Counted from the first letter of the stretch, positions 7,959 to 20,413 are shown. The stretch is 49,263 nt of DNA from Thermodesulfovibrionales bacterium (GCA_030017995.1 JASEGS010000011.1:1-49263); one strand, 5' to 3'. Numbers and translations: made by a program. The notes: generated by a model from the sequence alone, not told the origin.

Positions 7959-9245
7959 CTATATCAGTCCTTTGAATGTCTCATAAGCTGCCTTAACAGT
8001 AAGGTCTATATCTTTGCCGGAATGGGCAGTGGATATAAATCCTGCCTCAAACTGTGAAGGAGCGAGGTTTATCCCTCTATTCAGCATCTCCCTGAAGAAT
8101 TTTGAAAACTTCTCTGTATCAGATGTCTTTGCTGTTTTATAGTCCACGACATCTTTATCTGTAAAGTAAGTGCAGAACATTGTGCCGGCACGGTAGAACT
8201 TTGTTTTATTCCCTGCACGTTTTGCTGCATCCTTAAGCCCCTCTTCGAGATGTTGCATCGTCTTTTCGAGCCTTATATAAGTATCTTTGCGTGAAAGCAC
8301 CTTTAGCGTCTCTATGCCTGCGGTCATGGCAAGCGGATTGCCTGACAGAGTGCCTGCCTGATATACCGGGCCCTCAGGAGAAACCATTGACATTATCTCC
8401 TTCCTGCCTCCGTAAGCCCCTACCGGAAGCCCTCCGCCGATCACCTTTCCGAGGCATGTCATGTCAGGCCTTATGCCGTAATATGCCTGAGCACCTCCAT
8501 AAGAGACCCTGAAGCCTGTCATTACCTCGTCAAATATAAGGACTATCCCACCCCTCTTCGTCTCTTTTCTCAAAGTCTCAAGAAACCCGGGTTTTGGCAG
8601 AACGCATCCTATATTGCCCACAACCGGCTCAAGAATAACACAGGCGATGTCCTTCCACTCTTTGGCTACAAGAGACTTGAATGCCTTGATATCATTAAAC
8701 GGCAGCGTAAGCGTGTTTTTCGCATACGCCTTTGGAACACCCGGACTGTCCGGAACCCCAAATGTCAAGGCTCCTGAGCCTGCCTTAACAAGAAGGCCGT
8801 CTGCATGCCCATGGTAACACCCTTCAAACTTTATAATTTTATCTCTCTTTGTAAATCCTCTCGCAACCCTTATGGCAGACATTGTTGCCTCTGTGCCTGA
8901 ATTAACCATTCTTATCTTTTCAATAGATGGATACGCCTTCATCACCGCCTGGGCAAGCTCGATTTCAAGCGGGGTAGGAGCGCCATAACTTGTTCCCTTT
9001 TCAATTGCATTTTTAAGGGCATTGACAACTGCTGGGTAAGAATGTCCGAGTATCATAGGTCCCCATGAGAGGACATAATCTATATATCCATTGCCGTCCA
9101 CATCATATATTTTTGAGCCATTGGCATTTTTTATAAATAGCGGAGAACCGCCCACTGCCTTGAATGCCCTCACAGGGCTGTTCACTCCTCCGGGCATAAG
9201 CTCAACAGCTTTTTTGTAAAGCGCATCTGATTTTTTTGTCTTCAT
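7959..9245 (-). CDS. hemL: Glutamate-1-semialdehyde 2,1-aminomutase
   Basis: PLP enzyme making 5-aminolevulinate in the C5 heme pathway. The start is the ATG at 9245, which has GGAGG five bases upstream. The longer open frame (to 9455) reads through a tRNA gene and is not real. The 428-residue protein has [16 protein letters not shown] at the start, [41 protein letters not shown] with the PLP-binding Asp, and the Schiff-base lysine in [16 protein letters not shown] tRNA-Leu lies only 39 bases upstream on the same strand, so the two may share a transcript. Confidence 0.97.
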   Translation of the reverse strand: MKTKKSDALYKKAVELMPGGVNSPVRAFKAVGGSPLFIKNANGSKIYDVDGNGYIDYVLSWGPMILGHSYPAVVNALKNAIEKGTSYGAPTPLEIELAQAVMKAYPSIEKIRMVNSGTEATMSAIRVARGFTKRDKIIKFEGCYHGHADGLLVKAGSGALTFGVPDSPGVPKAYAKNTLTLPFNDIKAFKSLVAKEWKDIACVILEPVVGNIGCVLPKPGFLETLRKETKRGGIVLIFDEVMTGFRVSYGGAQAYYGIRPDMTCLGKVIGGGLPVGAYGGRKEIMSMVSPEGPVYQAGTLSGNPLAMTAGIETLKVLSRKDTYIRLEKTMQHLEEGLKDAAKRAGNKTKFYRAGTMFCTYFTDKDVVDYKTAKTSDTEKFSKFFREMLNRGINLAPSQFEAGFISTAHSGKDIDLTVKAAYETFKGLI

Positions 9246-9284
9246 GTTTTCCTCCGACCCTTGAAAAATAATATGAGGGATTTT

Positions 9285-9371
9285 TGGTGCCGGTGGGGAG
9301 GGTCGAACTCCCACGGGGTTGCCCCCAACGGATTTTGAGTCCGTCGCGTCTGCCAGTTCCACCACACCGGC
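9285..9371 (-). tRNA. tRNA-Leu (anticodon CAA)
   Basis: The minus strand folds as a class II tRNA: acceptor stem GCCGGTG/CACCGGC, A discriminator and encoded CCA, anticodon loop CTCAAAA (anticodon CAA, reads UUG), a long variable arm built around GGGGCAACCCC, and a T arm with GTTCGAC. 87 bases including CCA. Confidence 0.96.
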
Positions 9372-9408
9372 TGTCAAATTATCAAATAGTATACCATAGA
9401 GCAATAAG

Positions 9409-9448
9409 AAGGCGTATGGCAGGCATGAACCTGCCTGCCATACGCCTT
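9409..9448. repeat. Perfect 16-bp inverted repeat, 8-base loop
   Basis: AAGGCGTATGGCAGGC and its exact complement flank ATGAACCT, between the stop of the cation transporter gene and tRNA-Leu. It may end the transporter mRNA, though neither side has a real T tract (CTTATTG follows on the minus strand). It may also be a mobile palindromic repeat. Confidence 0.7.
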
Positions 9449-9466
9449 TGAACATTATAAAACCGC

Positions 9467-10336
9467 TTACGATGACGGCTCTATATGCACCACCACATCC
9501 ACGATATCGGACAGTTGTTTTTTTATCTTCTCTTCAACCGTCTCTGCTATACTATGCCCTTCCTCAACAGACATAGAAGGCCTGACAAGAATATGAAGGT
9601 CGATAAATATGTGACCTCTTGTCCCGCGGGTCCTTATTTCGTGGCACTCGATGACGCCTTCAACGCCCTGCACGATTTCCTTTATTGCAGGTGTGATGTC
9701 AGGCTGGGAACTGTCCACAAGTATTTCTGTGGATTCCCTGATTATGTCTATACCTGCCTTTGCAATGAATATGCCCACTATTGCCCCTACGATTGCGTCT
9801 GCAATGGGAAACCCTAATTTTATAAAGACAAGGCTGACTATAACGCCTATGGATACATAAATATCACTCTTTGTATGTTTTGAGTCTGCAATGAGGAATT
9901 CGCTGTCCAGTTTTTCTCCCTTTCGTTTCTCATAGATAGAAACGAATATGTTTATGAGCATGGTAATAACCATTACACAGAAACTCGCCGTTGTCACTGT
10001 TGTTGCATGCCTTCCTGTCAGTGATTCATAAACCTTTTTAAATACCTCAAAGCATGTGACCAGCATCAAGAGGCCTACAAAGATAGTAAAGACTGTTTCG
10101 TATTTCCTGTGTCCGTAAGGATGTTTTGCATCGGGTGGATGCGAGGCGATATATATGCCTATGAGCCCAATAATGTTTGATACTCCGTCAAACAGGGAAT
10201 GGAACCCGTCAGAGATAATCCCGATAGAATGTGTGAGATACCCGTAGAATACTTTTGCCCCTGAAACGAGGATATTAAGAGACAGCGTGATTAAGAGAAC
10301 CTTTCTTATTTCAAATATTTCAAATGTCCTGTTCAT
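9467..10336 (-). CDS. Cation diffusion facilitator transporter
   Basis: 289-residue metal/H+ antiporter. Six hydrophobic helices are followed by a cytoplasmic metal-binding domain (about 210-289). Metal-site patterns are DGFHSLFD in the second helix and DSKHTKSD in the fifth, with the family motif HPYGHRKYE between. The DGFHS first half is the arrangement seen in Zn/Fe/Mn-type members, so I cannot name the metal. The C-terminal domain contains [20 protein letters not shown]. It lies downstream of tgt on the same strand. Confidence 0.92.
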   Translation of the reverse strand: MNRTFEIFEIRKVLLITLSLNILVSGAKVFYGYLTHSIGIISDGFHSLFDGVSNIIGLIGIYIASHPPDAKHPYGHRKYETVFTIFVGLLMLVTCFEVFKKVYESLTGRHATTVTTASFCVMVITMLINIFVSIYEKRKGEKLDSEFLIADSKHTKSDIYVSIGVIVSLVFIKLGFPIADAIVGAIVGIFIAKAGIDIIRESTEILVDSSQPDITPAIKEIVQGVEGVIECHEIRTRGTRGHIFIDLHILVRPSMSVEEGHSIAETVEEKIKKQLSDIVDVVVHIEPSS

Positions 10337-10339
10337 AAA

Positions 10340-13094
<2,755 letters not shown>

Positions 13095-13098
<4 letters not shown>

Positions 13099-14249
13099 CT
13101 GAATTTGGGATTTGCTGTTTTTAAACCATCCGGCCATACGACCTCTTTTTTGCCGTTTTGCCATTGCACAATAAGATTAAACTGCCTTATCTGCATCCCT
13201 GTTTTGTCCACTCCATACATGCCTATTATGGTCATCGTGTTCATGACAGATAGAGTATCTCTTATCTTGGTTTTATCAAGGCTGTTGGTTTTCTTTATAG
13301 CTGCCTCCAATATCTCTGCAGCAGCATAGATAATCGCAGCCTCATAAGATGGCGGCCTTCTGCATGTCTTTATAAAATCCTTATAAAATTCCCTGCCCCC
13401 ATTAAATGCTGTGCTATGCTCCCATAAAGAAAAGGAGAATGTATAATTGGCATTTGATTTAAGCCTTTCATAAAAGGCCGGCATTGCGCTGCCTGCTGAT
13501 GCAAAGTATGCCTTTGGATGCCAGCCGATCTTTTTTAGAGCGAGCTTCATGTTTACGGCCTCTTCAAAATGTCCGCATAAGATAAGGGCATGTGCCCCTG
13601 AGGTTTTTACACGCGCTGCGATTTCTTCGAGGTTTGTTGTGCCCTGCTTAAAGGTCTCCCACAGTCTGATCCCGAGCTTAAATCTTTTTGCCCATTTCTT
13701 CGTGCCGTTTGCAATTTCCAGTGAGAACGTGTCATCTGCAAAAACTACGGCTATATCATCTAAATTGTTCATTAAAAGCAACTCAAGAAATCCAATCGTA
13801 AAATTGCTCGCAGGGGTGAAAACACCAAAGACATTCCTGTAACCCTTCTGCCATAGCCTATCAGCAGAAGCGCCTGATATTAAGACAGGGTAAGCATATT
13901 TCTCTGTTATTGGCAGTACGGCTTCTGTTATTTCGCTTGAATACGGGCTGAAAACAAAGTTAACCTTATCCTTCAAGATGAGATGTTCATAAAGTGCTTT
14001 TGCAGTCTTTGAATCGCTTTCGTCATCATATACAATAATCTGAACCTTCCTGCCTAAAATACCGCCCCTGCTGTTTACATTGCTCTCCCAAAGCCTTAAG
14101 CCCATTATTTGCATGCCTGACATCTCTGAATACTTCCCTGTCAGACCGAGGGTGAGTCCAATCTTTATAGGCTCAGACGCTGATGCATCTCTTAAAAAAA
14201 TGGGAAATAAAAGAACTATGCTTATGGCTATAAAATTAAGCCTTTTCAT
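13095..14249 (-). CDS. Periplasmic ligand-binding protein (LivJ-type, Peripla_BP_6)
   Basis: 384 residues with an N-terminal signal peptide (MKRLNFIAISIVLLFPIF, likely cut after SAS). The mature part begins IKIGLTLGLTGKYSEMSG, typical of the branched-chain amino acid/amide binding family, and continues with GGILGRKVQIIVYDDESD and GPYSSE-like FSPYSSEITEAV. No permease or ATPase gene lies beside it. The stop overlaps the histidine kinase start, so it is probably a sensory co-receptor rather than a transport component (inference). Confidence 0.88.
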
Positions 14250-14349
14250 AAGAAAATTATAGCAGATTATTCTTTAAACAAATTTTTCACATGCATTTCA
14301 CAGGAAAAACTTTTATAAAACAGCAGATTATAAAAATGTTATTTTTTCC

Positions 14350-14378
14350 TTGACATACACAACATATTGTGGTTAAAT
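14350..14378 (+). promoter_or_regulatory. nrdJ promoter with NrdR-like box
   Basis: TTGACA (14350-14355), a 17-base spacer and TTAAAT (14373-14378) form a sigma70-type promoter. The spacer contains ACACAACATATTGTGG (14357-14372), matching the remembered NrdR consensus acaCwAtATaTwGtgt at about 14 of 16 positions. The usual second box about 31 bp away is at best degenerate. Repressor binding here would block RNA polymerase. Confidence 0.72.
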
Positions 14379-14415
14379 CTTTAAGACTATACTAAATGAT
14401 GAAAAAGGGGGGATT

Positions 14416-16674
14416 ATGGAAGAAGTAGCAAGTATTCTTAATTTATCGCCAAATGCCATGACAGTCCTCGAAAAAAGGTATCTTAAGAAAAATGAGGAAG
14501 GCAGGGTGATAGAGACGCCGGAGGAGCTTTTTAAAAGGGTCGCTGTCTTTGTAGCATCAGCAGATGCGTTATACGGAAATGGTGAAGAGAAGGTAAAACA
14601 GACAGGAGAAGACTTCTATGAGCTCATAACTTCTCTCTCGTTCCTTCCCAACAGCCCTACATTGATGAATGCAGGAAGAAGGCTTGGGCAGCTTTCGGCA
14701 TGTTTCGTCCTGCCTGTAGGCGACTCTATGGAATCCATATTTGATGCTGTCAAATACGCTGCCATTATCCATAAATCAGGCGGTGGCACGGGTTTTAGCT
14801 TTTCGAGGCTGAGGCCTAAGGGAGATGTTGTGGGCTCAACAAAAGGGATATCCTCAGGCCCTATATCCTTTATGACCGTATTTGACACCGCCACCGAGGC
14901 TGTAAAGCAAGGCGGAACAAGAAGAGGAGCCAATATGGGGATGCTCAGAGTTGACCATCCTGATATAATGGAATTCATACCATGCAAAGACAGCAACCAT
15001 AAGCTTAACAATTTCAACATCTCTGTAGGACTTACAGAGCCATTCATGAAGGCAGTAGAAGAAGACACAGAGTATGATCTTATCACCCCAAGAACTGGCA
15101 AGATTGTAGGCAGACTCAGGGCACAGATTGTTTTTGAGACTATAGTGAAGCAGGCATGGAAAAACGGAGAACCGGGAATAGTGTTTCTGGACAGAATAAA
15201 CGCCTCAAACCCAACCCCTGCAATTGGAGAAATAGAATCCACAAACCCATGCGGTGAACAGCCGCTCTTGCCGTATGAATCGTGTAATTTAGGGTCAATC
15301 AATCTTGCAAAGATGGTAAGAATCAGAGAACAGAACACAGAAGACAGAACGCAGACATATGAAGTTGACTGGCAGAAACTTAAAGAGACGACATGGAAGG
15401 CTGTACATTTCCTTGACAATGTCATAGATGTCAATAAATATCCCCTTAAAATGATAGAGGAGATGACAAAGGCCAATAGAAAGATAGGCCTCGGTGTAAT
15501 GGGATGGGCAGATATGCTCATTCAGATGGCAATTCCCTACAATTCGGAAAGGGCAATAACACTGGCAGAAGAAGTAATGGAATTTATTCAAAAAGAAGGC
15601 AGGGCAGCATCTTGCGCCCTCGCAGAGGAAAGAGGTGTATTCCCTAATTACGAACAGAGCATATACTGTGATGAGATCAAACTAAGGAATGCTACTATAA
15701 CCACCATAGCCCCGACAGGAACACTGTCTATAATAGCAGGATGCTCTTCTGGGATAGAGCCACTGTTTGCTGTATCATTCGTAAGAAATGTAATGGAAGG
15801 CACAAAGCTCATAGAGGTCAATCCCCATTTTGAAAAAGAGGCAAAGGCAGCAGGACTCTGGAGCAGAGAGCTTATGGAGAAGATCGCTGAAACAGGCTCT
15901 GTTTCTCAATTCAAGGAGTTCCCAGACAAGATGAGAAGCGTCTTTGTAACAGCCCATGACATAACGCCCATAGACCACATAAGGATGCAGGCAGCATTCC
16001 AGAAGCACGTAGACAATGCGGTCTCAAAGACAGTGAACTTTTCACATACTGCAACCACAAAGGATGTGGAGGATGTATACATGCTGGCATACAAACTGAA
16101 CTGCAAGGGTCTCACTGTTTACAGGGACGACTCAAGGGAGGAGCAGGTTCTTACAAAACAGAAAACAGAAGACAAAGCACGGAAGACAGAACAAAAGGTA
16201 ATCCCCAAAAAGCGGCCTACTGTCATTAATGGCGCCACAAGGTTTATGAAAACAGGTTGTGGCAATCTCTATGTAACAGTCAATGAGGATGAAAACGGCA
16301 AGCCCTTCGAAGTATTCACAAACATAGGCAAGGCAGGAGGTTGTGCATCGAGCCAGGCAGAAGCAATCGGAAGGCTCATATCCCTTTCATTAAGGTCAAA
16401 CATAGAGCCGGAAGAGATAGTAAAGCAGCTCAAAGGGATATCATGTCACCAGCCGTCATGGACTGAAGGCGGGAAAATACTTTCATGCTCAGATGCCATT
16501 GCCAAGGCATTGGAGAAGTATCATCATCATGGAGAAAAAGGCGATAATGGAAATGGCAAGTCAGGGCATCATGAGGTAATGCAGATAGGCGCATGTCCAG
16601 AGTGCGGCGGTACCGTTGAACACGAAGGCGGCTGCGCAGTCTGCCATAACTGTGGATTTACAAAATGCGGGTAA
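14416..16674 (+). CDS. nrdJ: Adenosylcobalamin-dependent ribonucleotide reductase, class II
   Basis: Reduces ribonucleotides to deoxyribonucleotides with B12 radical chemistry and no oxygen requirement. 752 residues. Active-site segments are NSPTLMNAG, SACFVLPVGDSME, GTGFSFSRLRP, NPCGEQPLLPYESCNLGS (with the N/C/E catalytic set) and APTGTLSIIAGCSSG. The C-terminus carries a zinc-ribbon-like cysteine cluster (CPECGG...CAVCHNCG). GGGGGG lies 4 bases before the ATG. Two short insertions rich in E, Q, T and K (REQNTEDRTQTYE near residue 303; TKQKTEDKARKTEQK near 580) come from ACAGAA-type repeats and seem absent from typical relatives. Confidence 0.96.
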   Translation: MEEVASILNLSPNAMTVLEKRYLKKNEEGRVIETPEELFKRVAVFVASADALYGNGEEKVKQTGEDFYELITSLSFLPNSPTLMNAGRRLGQLSACFVLPVGDSMESIFDAVKYAAIIHKSGGGTGFSFSRLRPKGDVVGSTKGISSGPISFMTVFDTATEAVKQGGTRRGANMGMLRVDHPDIMEFIPCKDSNHKLNNFNISVGLTEPFMKAVEEDTEYDLITPRTGKIVGRLRAQIVFETIVKQAWKNGEPGIVFLDRINASNPTPAIGEIESTNPCGEQPLLPYESCNLGSINLAKMVRIREQNTEDRTQTYEVDWQKLKETTWKAVHFLDNVIDVNKYPLKMIEEMTKANRKIGLGVMGWADMLIQMAIPYNSERAITLAEEVMEFIQKEGRAASCALAEERGVFPNYEQSIYCDEIKLRNATITTIAPTGTLSIIAGCSSGIEPLFAVSFVRNVMEGTKLIEVNPHFEKEAKAAGLWSRELMEKIAETGSVSQFKEFPDKMRSVFVTAHDITPIDHIRMQAAFQKHVDNAVSKTVNFSHTATTKDVEDVYMLAYKLNCKGLTVYRDDSREEQVLTKQKTEDKARKTEQKVIPKKRPTVINGATRFMKTGCGNLYVTVNEDENGKPFEVFTNIGKAGGCASSQAEAIGRLISLSLRSNIEPEEIVKQLKGISCHQPSWTEGGKILSCSDAIAKALEKYHHHGEKGDNGNGKSGHHEVMQIGACPECGGTVEHEGGCAVCHNCGFTKCG

Positions 16675-16719
16675 GGGTGACTGGAAGCTTCAGAAATATT
16701 TTATCTATAGGAGAAAAAC

Positions 16720-17325
16720 ATGAGTAAAAATAACGGAGGTCATGAATTTACCCGCCCTTCTTGGGATGAATATTTTTTAGAAATTGCAAAGGTCGTATCC
16801 TCACGCTCTACATGCATTAGGAGGAGATACGGCGCCGTAATTGTAAAAGACAATGTGATTATAAGCACAGGGTATAACGGCGCACCGAGAGGGGACTTAA
16901 ACTGTGTTGACAAAGGAACCTGCAAAAGAAAGGAACTAGGTGTTCCTTCAGGCCAGAGATATGAGCTTTGTGTAGCAGTCCATGCAGAACAGAACGCTGT
17001 CATCAATGCTCAACCGGAGAGAATGAAAAAGGCGACAATTTACATAGCGGGGTTTGAAGATGACAACACCATCGCAGACGGCAAACCGTGTTTGCTGTGC
17101 AGGCGCATGATACAGAATGCGATGATAAAAGAAGTCATATATCTAAAAAAAGACGGAAGCGTTGTGAGAGTAAAAGATGTGAGGGAGTTGGAGGGGGGAA
17201 TTTCTACAGTTAAAGCAGAGATAAAAGATGCAGGCAAAGACACCATGGTAATTGCAGATATTAAAGAAATAGAAAAAGATTTCGAACATGCTGATTTTGA
17301 AGTACCAGAAGGCAAACATTTATAA
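16720..17325 (+). CDS. dCMP/deoxycytidylate deaminase family protein
   Basis: 201-residue zinc deaminase, likely supplying dUMP for dTMP synthesis. The catalytic HAEQNAV motif and PCLLCRRM zinc ligands are present, as is the SWDEYFLEIAKVVSSRSTC N-terminus of ComEB/dCMP deaminases. GGAG is 7 bases before the ATG. It follows nrdJ by 45 bases, consistent with a shared dNTP role. About 50 C-terminal residues beyond the deaminase fold are extra and unassigned. Confidence 0.9.
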   Translation: MSKNNGGHEFTRPSWDEYFLEIAKVVSSRSTCIRRRYGAVIVKDNVIISTGYNGAPRGDLNCVDKGTCKRKELGVPSGQRYELCVAVHAEQNAVINAQPERMKKATIYIAGFEDDNTIADGKPCLLCRRMIQNAMIKEVIYLKKDGSVVRVKDVRELEGGISTVKAEIKDAGKDTMVIADIKEIEKDFEHADFEVPEGKHL

Positions 17326-17339
17326 ATGAGGCGCTGAGA

Positions 17340-17807
17340 GTGCAAGTGGAGTATTCCTTAACTGAACTCAATGAATATCCTGGTTTAGGTAAATTCAATA
17401 ACCATACTGGTCTCAAAGACGAGCTTTCTATCGCCTTGAAGCGACCTGAGGTTCCTGGCTATGTTACTCTTAAATACGGTGTGCAGATAAATATACGGAG
17501 CGTTGGAAAAGAACCTGCATCGAATGTACAAATAAGGGTTAAAACAAAAGACGGAGCCTTTATAGTTCAAGCCCACACAGACGATAGCTTGTTGGTTGAA
17601 AGACTTCCCGACTTGAGTCGGCAGGGGTCCAAAGAAATGTTTATAAATATTCCTCTTATGGTTCAGGGCGAGGAGGCCAAATTAACCTTATGGTACGGAA
17701 TTCCTAACTCCGAAACAAAGCCTCTCCTTCCAACTGTACTGGTGAGACACGCAGACCGCCTCGGGCTACTTATTAAAGAAAAGAAAAAAGATGACGGTTC
17801 TAATTGA
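17340..17807 (+). CDS. Uncharacterised protein, 155 aa
   Basis: Starts at a GTG 14 bases after the deaminase stop. I do not recognise a family. It has no signal peptide or membrane helix, and alternating hydrophobic strands (YGVQINIRSVG, NVQIRVKTKDG, EEAKLTLWYGI) suggest a beta-sandwich. The last codons (KKKDDGSN and stop) are supplied by direct repeat copy A, so the original 3' end may have been replaced. It is the first gene of the restriction-modification island. Confidence 0.6.
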   Translation: MQVEYSLTELNEYPGLGKFNNHTGLKDELSIALKRPEVPGYVTLKYGVQINIRSVGKEPASNVQIRVKTKDGAFIVQAHTDDSLLVERLPDLSRQGSKEMFINIPLMVQGEEAKLTLWYGIPNSETKPLLPTVLVRHADRLGLLIKEKKKDDGSN

Positions 17808-17857
17808 ATATTGAAAAACAAAAGACGACTATAATCATCGGCGATAGTCGGAGGATA
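17793..17857 (+). repeat. Island repeat copy A: methyltransferase 5'-end relic
   Basis: Begins GACGGTTCTAATTGAATATTG and, read from the TTG at 17804, encodes LNIEKQKTTIIIGDSRR before a stop at 17861-17863. It aligns with copies B, C and D downstream. It lies between the 155-residue ORF and the methyltransferase gene. Confidence 0.75.
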
Positions 17858-17866
17858 TTATAATTT

Positions 17867-19303
17867 ATGAGCGCTAAAGTCTATGCGGAAACTAAGCAAG
17901 CTTGTTGTATAGTCACTTTAGAAAACTGTACAACTTGTTCAGATAAAAATCACTGTTTTGTTCTAAGGGAGCAGTTAGCTTTCTATAACCGCTTGGGGAT
18001 ATCTCAAATCGAGGATGATATTGATGCTGATTCCTTAGCAAGCATAAAGTATTTATGGCAAGATTCGACTCGAGCTAAGAAGTATGATCCGAGTTGGAAT
18101 TATGCTGAAGATAATACACGGGCTTATACCCACCCTATTCACCCTTATCCCGCAATGATGATACCTCAAGTGGCAGGAAGACTTATTGATATGTATGCAA
18201 AACCAAAAGCAGTTGTGTTAGACCCATTTTGCGGCTCCGGCTCCGTCTTATTAGAGGCATTCATAAGAGGTTATGATTCGTATGGCATTGACATAAATCC
18301 GCTTTCTCTTTTAATAAGCCGAGTTAAGACGACGCCTATTAATTACAAACAATTGCAAAATAAATTAAAGAGTATCTTAGAAACAGTTTCCGCGACAAAA
18401 AAAATAAGCAATCCTGATTTCTTTAATATTGACTACTGGTTTAAACCTCAAGTTGCATCTAAACTGGCATCATTGAAAGCAGCCATCGGTTTAATAAGAG
18501 ATAAAAAGATAAGGAATTTTTTAAAGGTAATTTTTAGTTTTACCGTTAGATCATCTTCCAATACAAGGAATGGCGAGTTCAAACTATATCGCATTGATGA
18601 CGAAAAACTACTTAATTTTAACCCGGATGTTATTGACCTCTTCAAAGCGAGAGCTGAACAGAATATCGAGGCAATGTCTGAGCTATGGGAACAATTCAAA
18701 GGAAATGAAACACAAGTAAACATTTTAAATGAGGACGCACGTTATAGAACAAGCATTAAAGATGCGCTTGTTGATATTGTAGTGACTTCTCCTCCGTATG
18801 GTGATTCAAAAACTACTGTTGCCTATGGCCAGTTTTCGAGACTTTCTTTACAGTGGCTTGGGTTTAATGGTCATTTATTAGACATAGATAACCGTTCATT
18901 GGGAGGGAGGTTAGATTCTGATAATCTCCCCATGGGATATAGCTCTCTAAACCTGAGATACGCTATAGACCTAATATCTCGCGTTGACAAAAAGAGGGCA
19001 AGAGATGTTATGGCATTTTATATTGATTTGAATAAATGTTTTATAGAATTAAATCGAGTTGTTAAAAAAGGCGGCTTTTTGTGCATGGTTGTTGGTAATA
19101 GAACAGTAAAGGGCATTCAACTGCCGACAGATGAGATTGTAGCGGATTTTGGAGAGCTTGCCGGATTCAGACATATAGAAACTATTATCCGCAAAATTCC
19201 AAATAAGAGGATGCCTTCAAAGAATAGCCCAACCAATAAAGCTGGTGAATTGGGTGCAACCATGACCGAAGAATATATCGTAACAATGGAGAAGACAAGA
19301 TGA
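17867..19303 (+). CDS. DNA methyltransferase of a type II restriction-modification system
   Basis: 478-residue SAM-dependent DNA methylase. Motif I is DPFCGSGSVLLEA (about residue 123) and catalytic motif IV is TSPPYGDS (about 305), in that order. TSPPY fits N4-cytosine or N6-adenine methylation; the partner endonuclease family makes N4-cytosine more likely. The N-terminus has a cysteine-rich stretch (CCIV...CTTCSDKNHC). GGAGG lies about 12 bases before the ATG, within the repeat-copy A leader. The stop overlaps the endonuclease start (ATGA), so both are made from one message. Confidence 0.9.
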   Translation: MSAKVYAETKQACCIVTLENCTTCSDKNHCFVLREQLAFYNRLGISQIEDDIDADSLASIKYLWQDSTRAKKYDPSWNYAEDNTRAYTHPIHPYPAMMIPQVAGRLIDMYAKPKAVVLDPFCGSGSVLLEAFIRGYDSYGIDINPLSLLISRVKTTPINYKQLQNKLKSILETVSATKKISNPDFFNIDYWFKPQVASKLASLKAAIGLIRDKKIRNFLKVIFSFTVRSSSNTRNGEFKLYRIDDEKLLNFNPDVIDLFKARAEQNIEAMSELWEQFKGNETQVNILNEDARYRTSIKDALVDIVVTSPPYGDSKTTVAYGQFSRLSLQWLGFNGHLLDIDNRSLGGRLDSDNLPMGYSSLNLRYAIDLISRVDKKRARDVMAFYIDLNKCFIELNRVVKKGGFLCMVVGNRTVKGIQLPTDEIVADFGELAGFRHIETIIRKIPNKRMPSKNSPTNKAGELGATMTEEYIVTMEKTR

Positions 19304-20004
19304 CTCTTAAAGAAATAGAACGTAGACTGCATGCTTTAAAAGCGACGGGATATATTCCCGCAGTTCGGCATGGTTCAACAGGCGTAGGGCATACTTTCGA
19401 GCAAAAAATGGGTTTATCTGAAACTAATATCCCGATCCCAGACCTCAGCGGAAGAACTGAGATTAAGACAACGAGGAGGGACTCTGATTCCCTTATCACC
19501 TTGTTTTGCTTCAATAGAGGAGTCTGGCATATATCTCAAAAAGACTTAATCGAGAGATATGGATATATTGACGATTCCGGCAGAAAAGCTTTGAAGAACA
19601 CAGTTTATGCTGAAAAACAAATATCTCAAGGGTTAAGCCTTCTAATCGATGATGTAAACAATAAAATAAGCCTGATAGATAAGAGTGGAACTCTATTAGC
19701 CACGTGGGACGTTTTCGTCATGGTTGGAAAATTAATGTCAAAGCTTAGCAGAGTTCTTTTTGTTATTGCAGATAGACGATTTAATGCCGATGGTGAAGAA
19801 GAGTTTTTATATAATGAAGCGCATATACTTACCGATCCCATACCGAGAAATTTCATTAATGCTTTTAAAGCCGGAAAGGTTGGCATTGATTTGAGGATGC
19901 ATCTTAAAGCGAATGGTTCGGTAAGAAACCGCGGAACAGCATTCCGCATTAAGGGAATAGATCTGTGGGATTTATACTCTAATATTAGAAGCCTCGGGAT
20001 TTAA
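19300..20004 (+). CDS. MvaI/BcnI-family type II restriction endonuclease
   Basis: 234 residues. The segment GVGHTFEQKMGLSETNIPIPD followed by EIKTTRR is the family hallmark; D in PDLSG with E-x-K in EIK forms the metal-binding catalytic site of this monomeric MutH-like nuclease. MvaI and BcnI cut CCWGG and CCSGG; the exact site here cannot be read from sequence. Translational coupling to the methyltransferase by a 4-base overlap supports one functional system. Confidence 0.88.
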   Translation: MTLKEIERRLHALKATGYIPAVRHGSTGVGHTFEQKMGLSETNIPIPDLSGRTEIKTTRRDSDSLITLFCFNRGVWHISQKDLIERYGYIDDSGRKALKNTVYAEKQISQGLSLLIDDVNNKISLIDKSGTLLATWDVFVMVGKLMSKLSRVLFVIADRRFNADGEEEFLYNEAHILTDPIPRNFINAFKAGKVGIDLRMHLKANGSVRNRGTAFRIKGIDLWDLYSNIRSLGI

Positions 20005-20020
20005 CATGAGGGGAAAAAAA

Positions 20021-20141
20021 GGGACGGTTATAATAATTGAGTATTGCAAAATCTAACCCAACCATAATCTTCGGCGACAGCCTGAACATGAGCGAACTTA
20101 AGGATGAGAGTGTTCATCTCGTCGTTAGCCATCAAGACTAG
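20021..20141 (+). repeat. Island repeat copy B: longest methyltransferase 5'-end relic
   Basis: From the TTG at 20037 it encodes 34 codons including IIFGDSLNMSELKDESVHLVV, then SHQD and TAG (20139-20141). The region before TSPPY in beta-class DNA methylases reads very like this, so the relic breaks exactly where the catalytic motif should begin. Its first 35 bases (20021-20055) are identical to copy C (20438-20472). Confidence 0.82.
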
Positions 20142-20146
20142 GGAAC

Positions 20147-20413
20147 GTGAAACCTCATCCTATCGAAATTAAAGACTCTGAAACTAAGGAGAGCATCATT
20201 GTTGATATGGAAGGACCTTATCATCCCAAGAAGGAAAGAACTGGTGAGCATATCTACGGAGCAGCTTTGCTGATTGATAATGTCCCTTATCATTTTGAAA
20301 AATACATTCCAACCCGAGACGAACTGCGAAGATTCAAGAAGGAAAATGAAGGCGATGCTCGATTTTCACAAGGCGGCTTCCTTTACCGCCTTGTACCCTT
20401 TGCTAAGCAGTAA
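20147..20413 (+). CDS. Uncharacterised protein, 88 aa
   Basis: GTG start 5 bases after relic copy B, with AGGGAAC just upstream. It is charged and soluble-looking, with a VDMEGPYHPKKER segment, a YGAALLIDNVPYHFEKYIP core and a C-terminus FLYRLVPFAKQ. I recognise no family. It sits alone between repeat copies B and C like a one-gene cassette in an R-M island, where small anti-phage or antitoxin-like genes are common, but no function is shown. Confidence 0.55.
   Translation: MKPHPIEIKDSETKESIIVDMEGPYHPKKERTGEHIYGAALLIDNVPYHFEKYIPTRDELRRFKKENEGDARFSQGGFLYRLVPFAKQ

Noticed and set aside
9246-9455. N-terminal extension of the hemL open frame
   Set aside because: It translates the tRNA-Leu and the ribosome-binding site; a good ATG with GGAGG follows at 9245.
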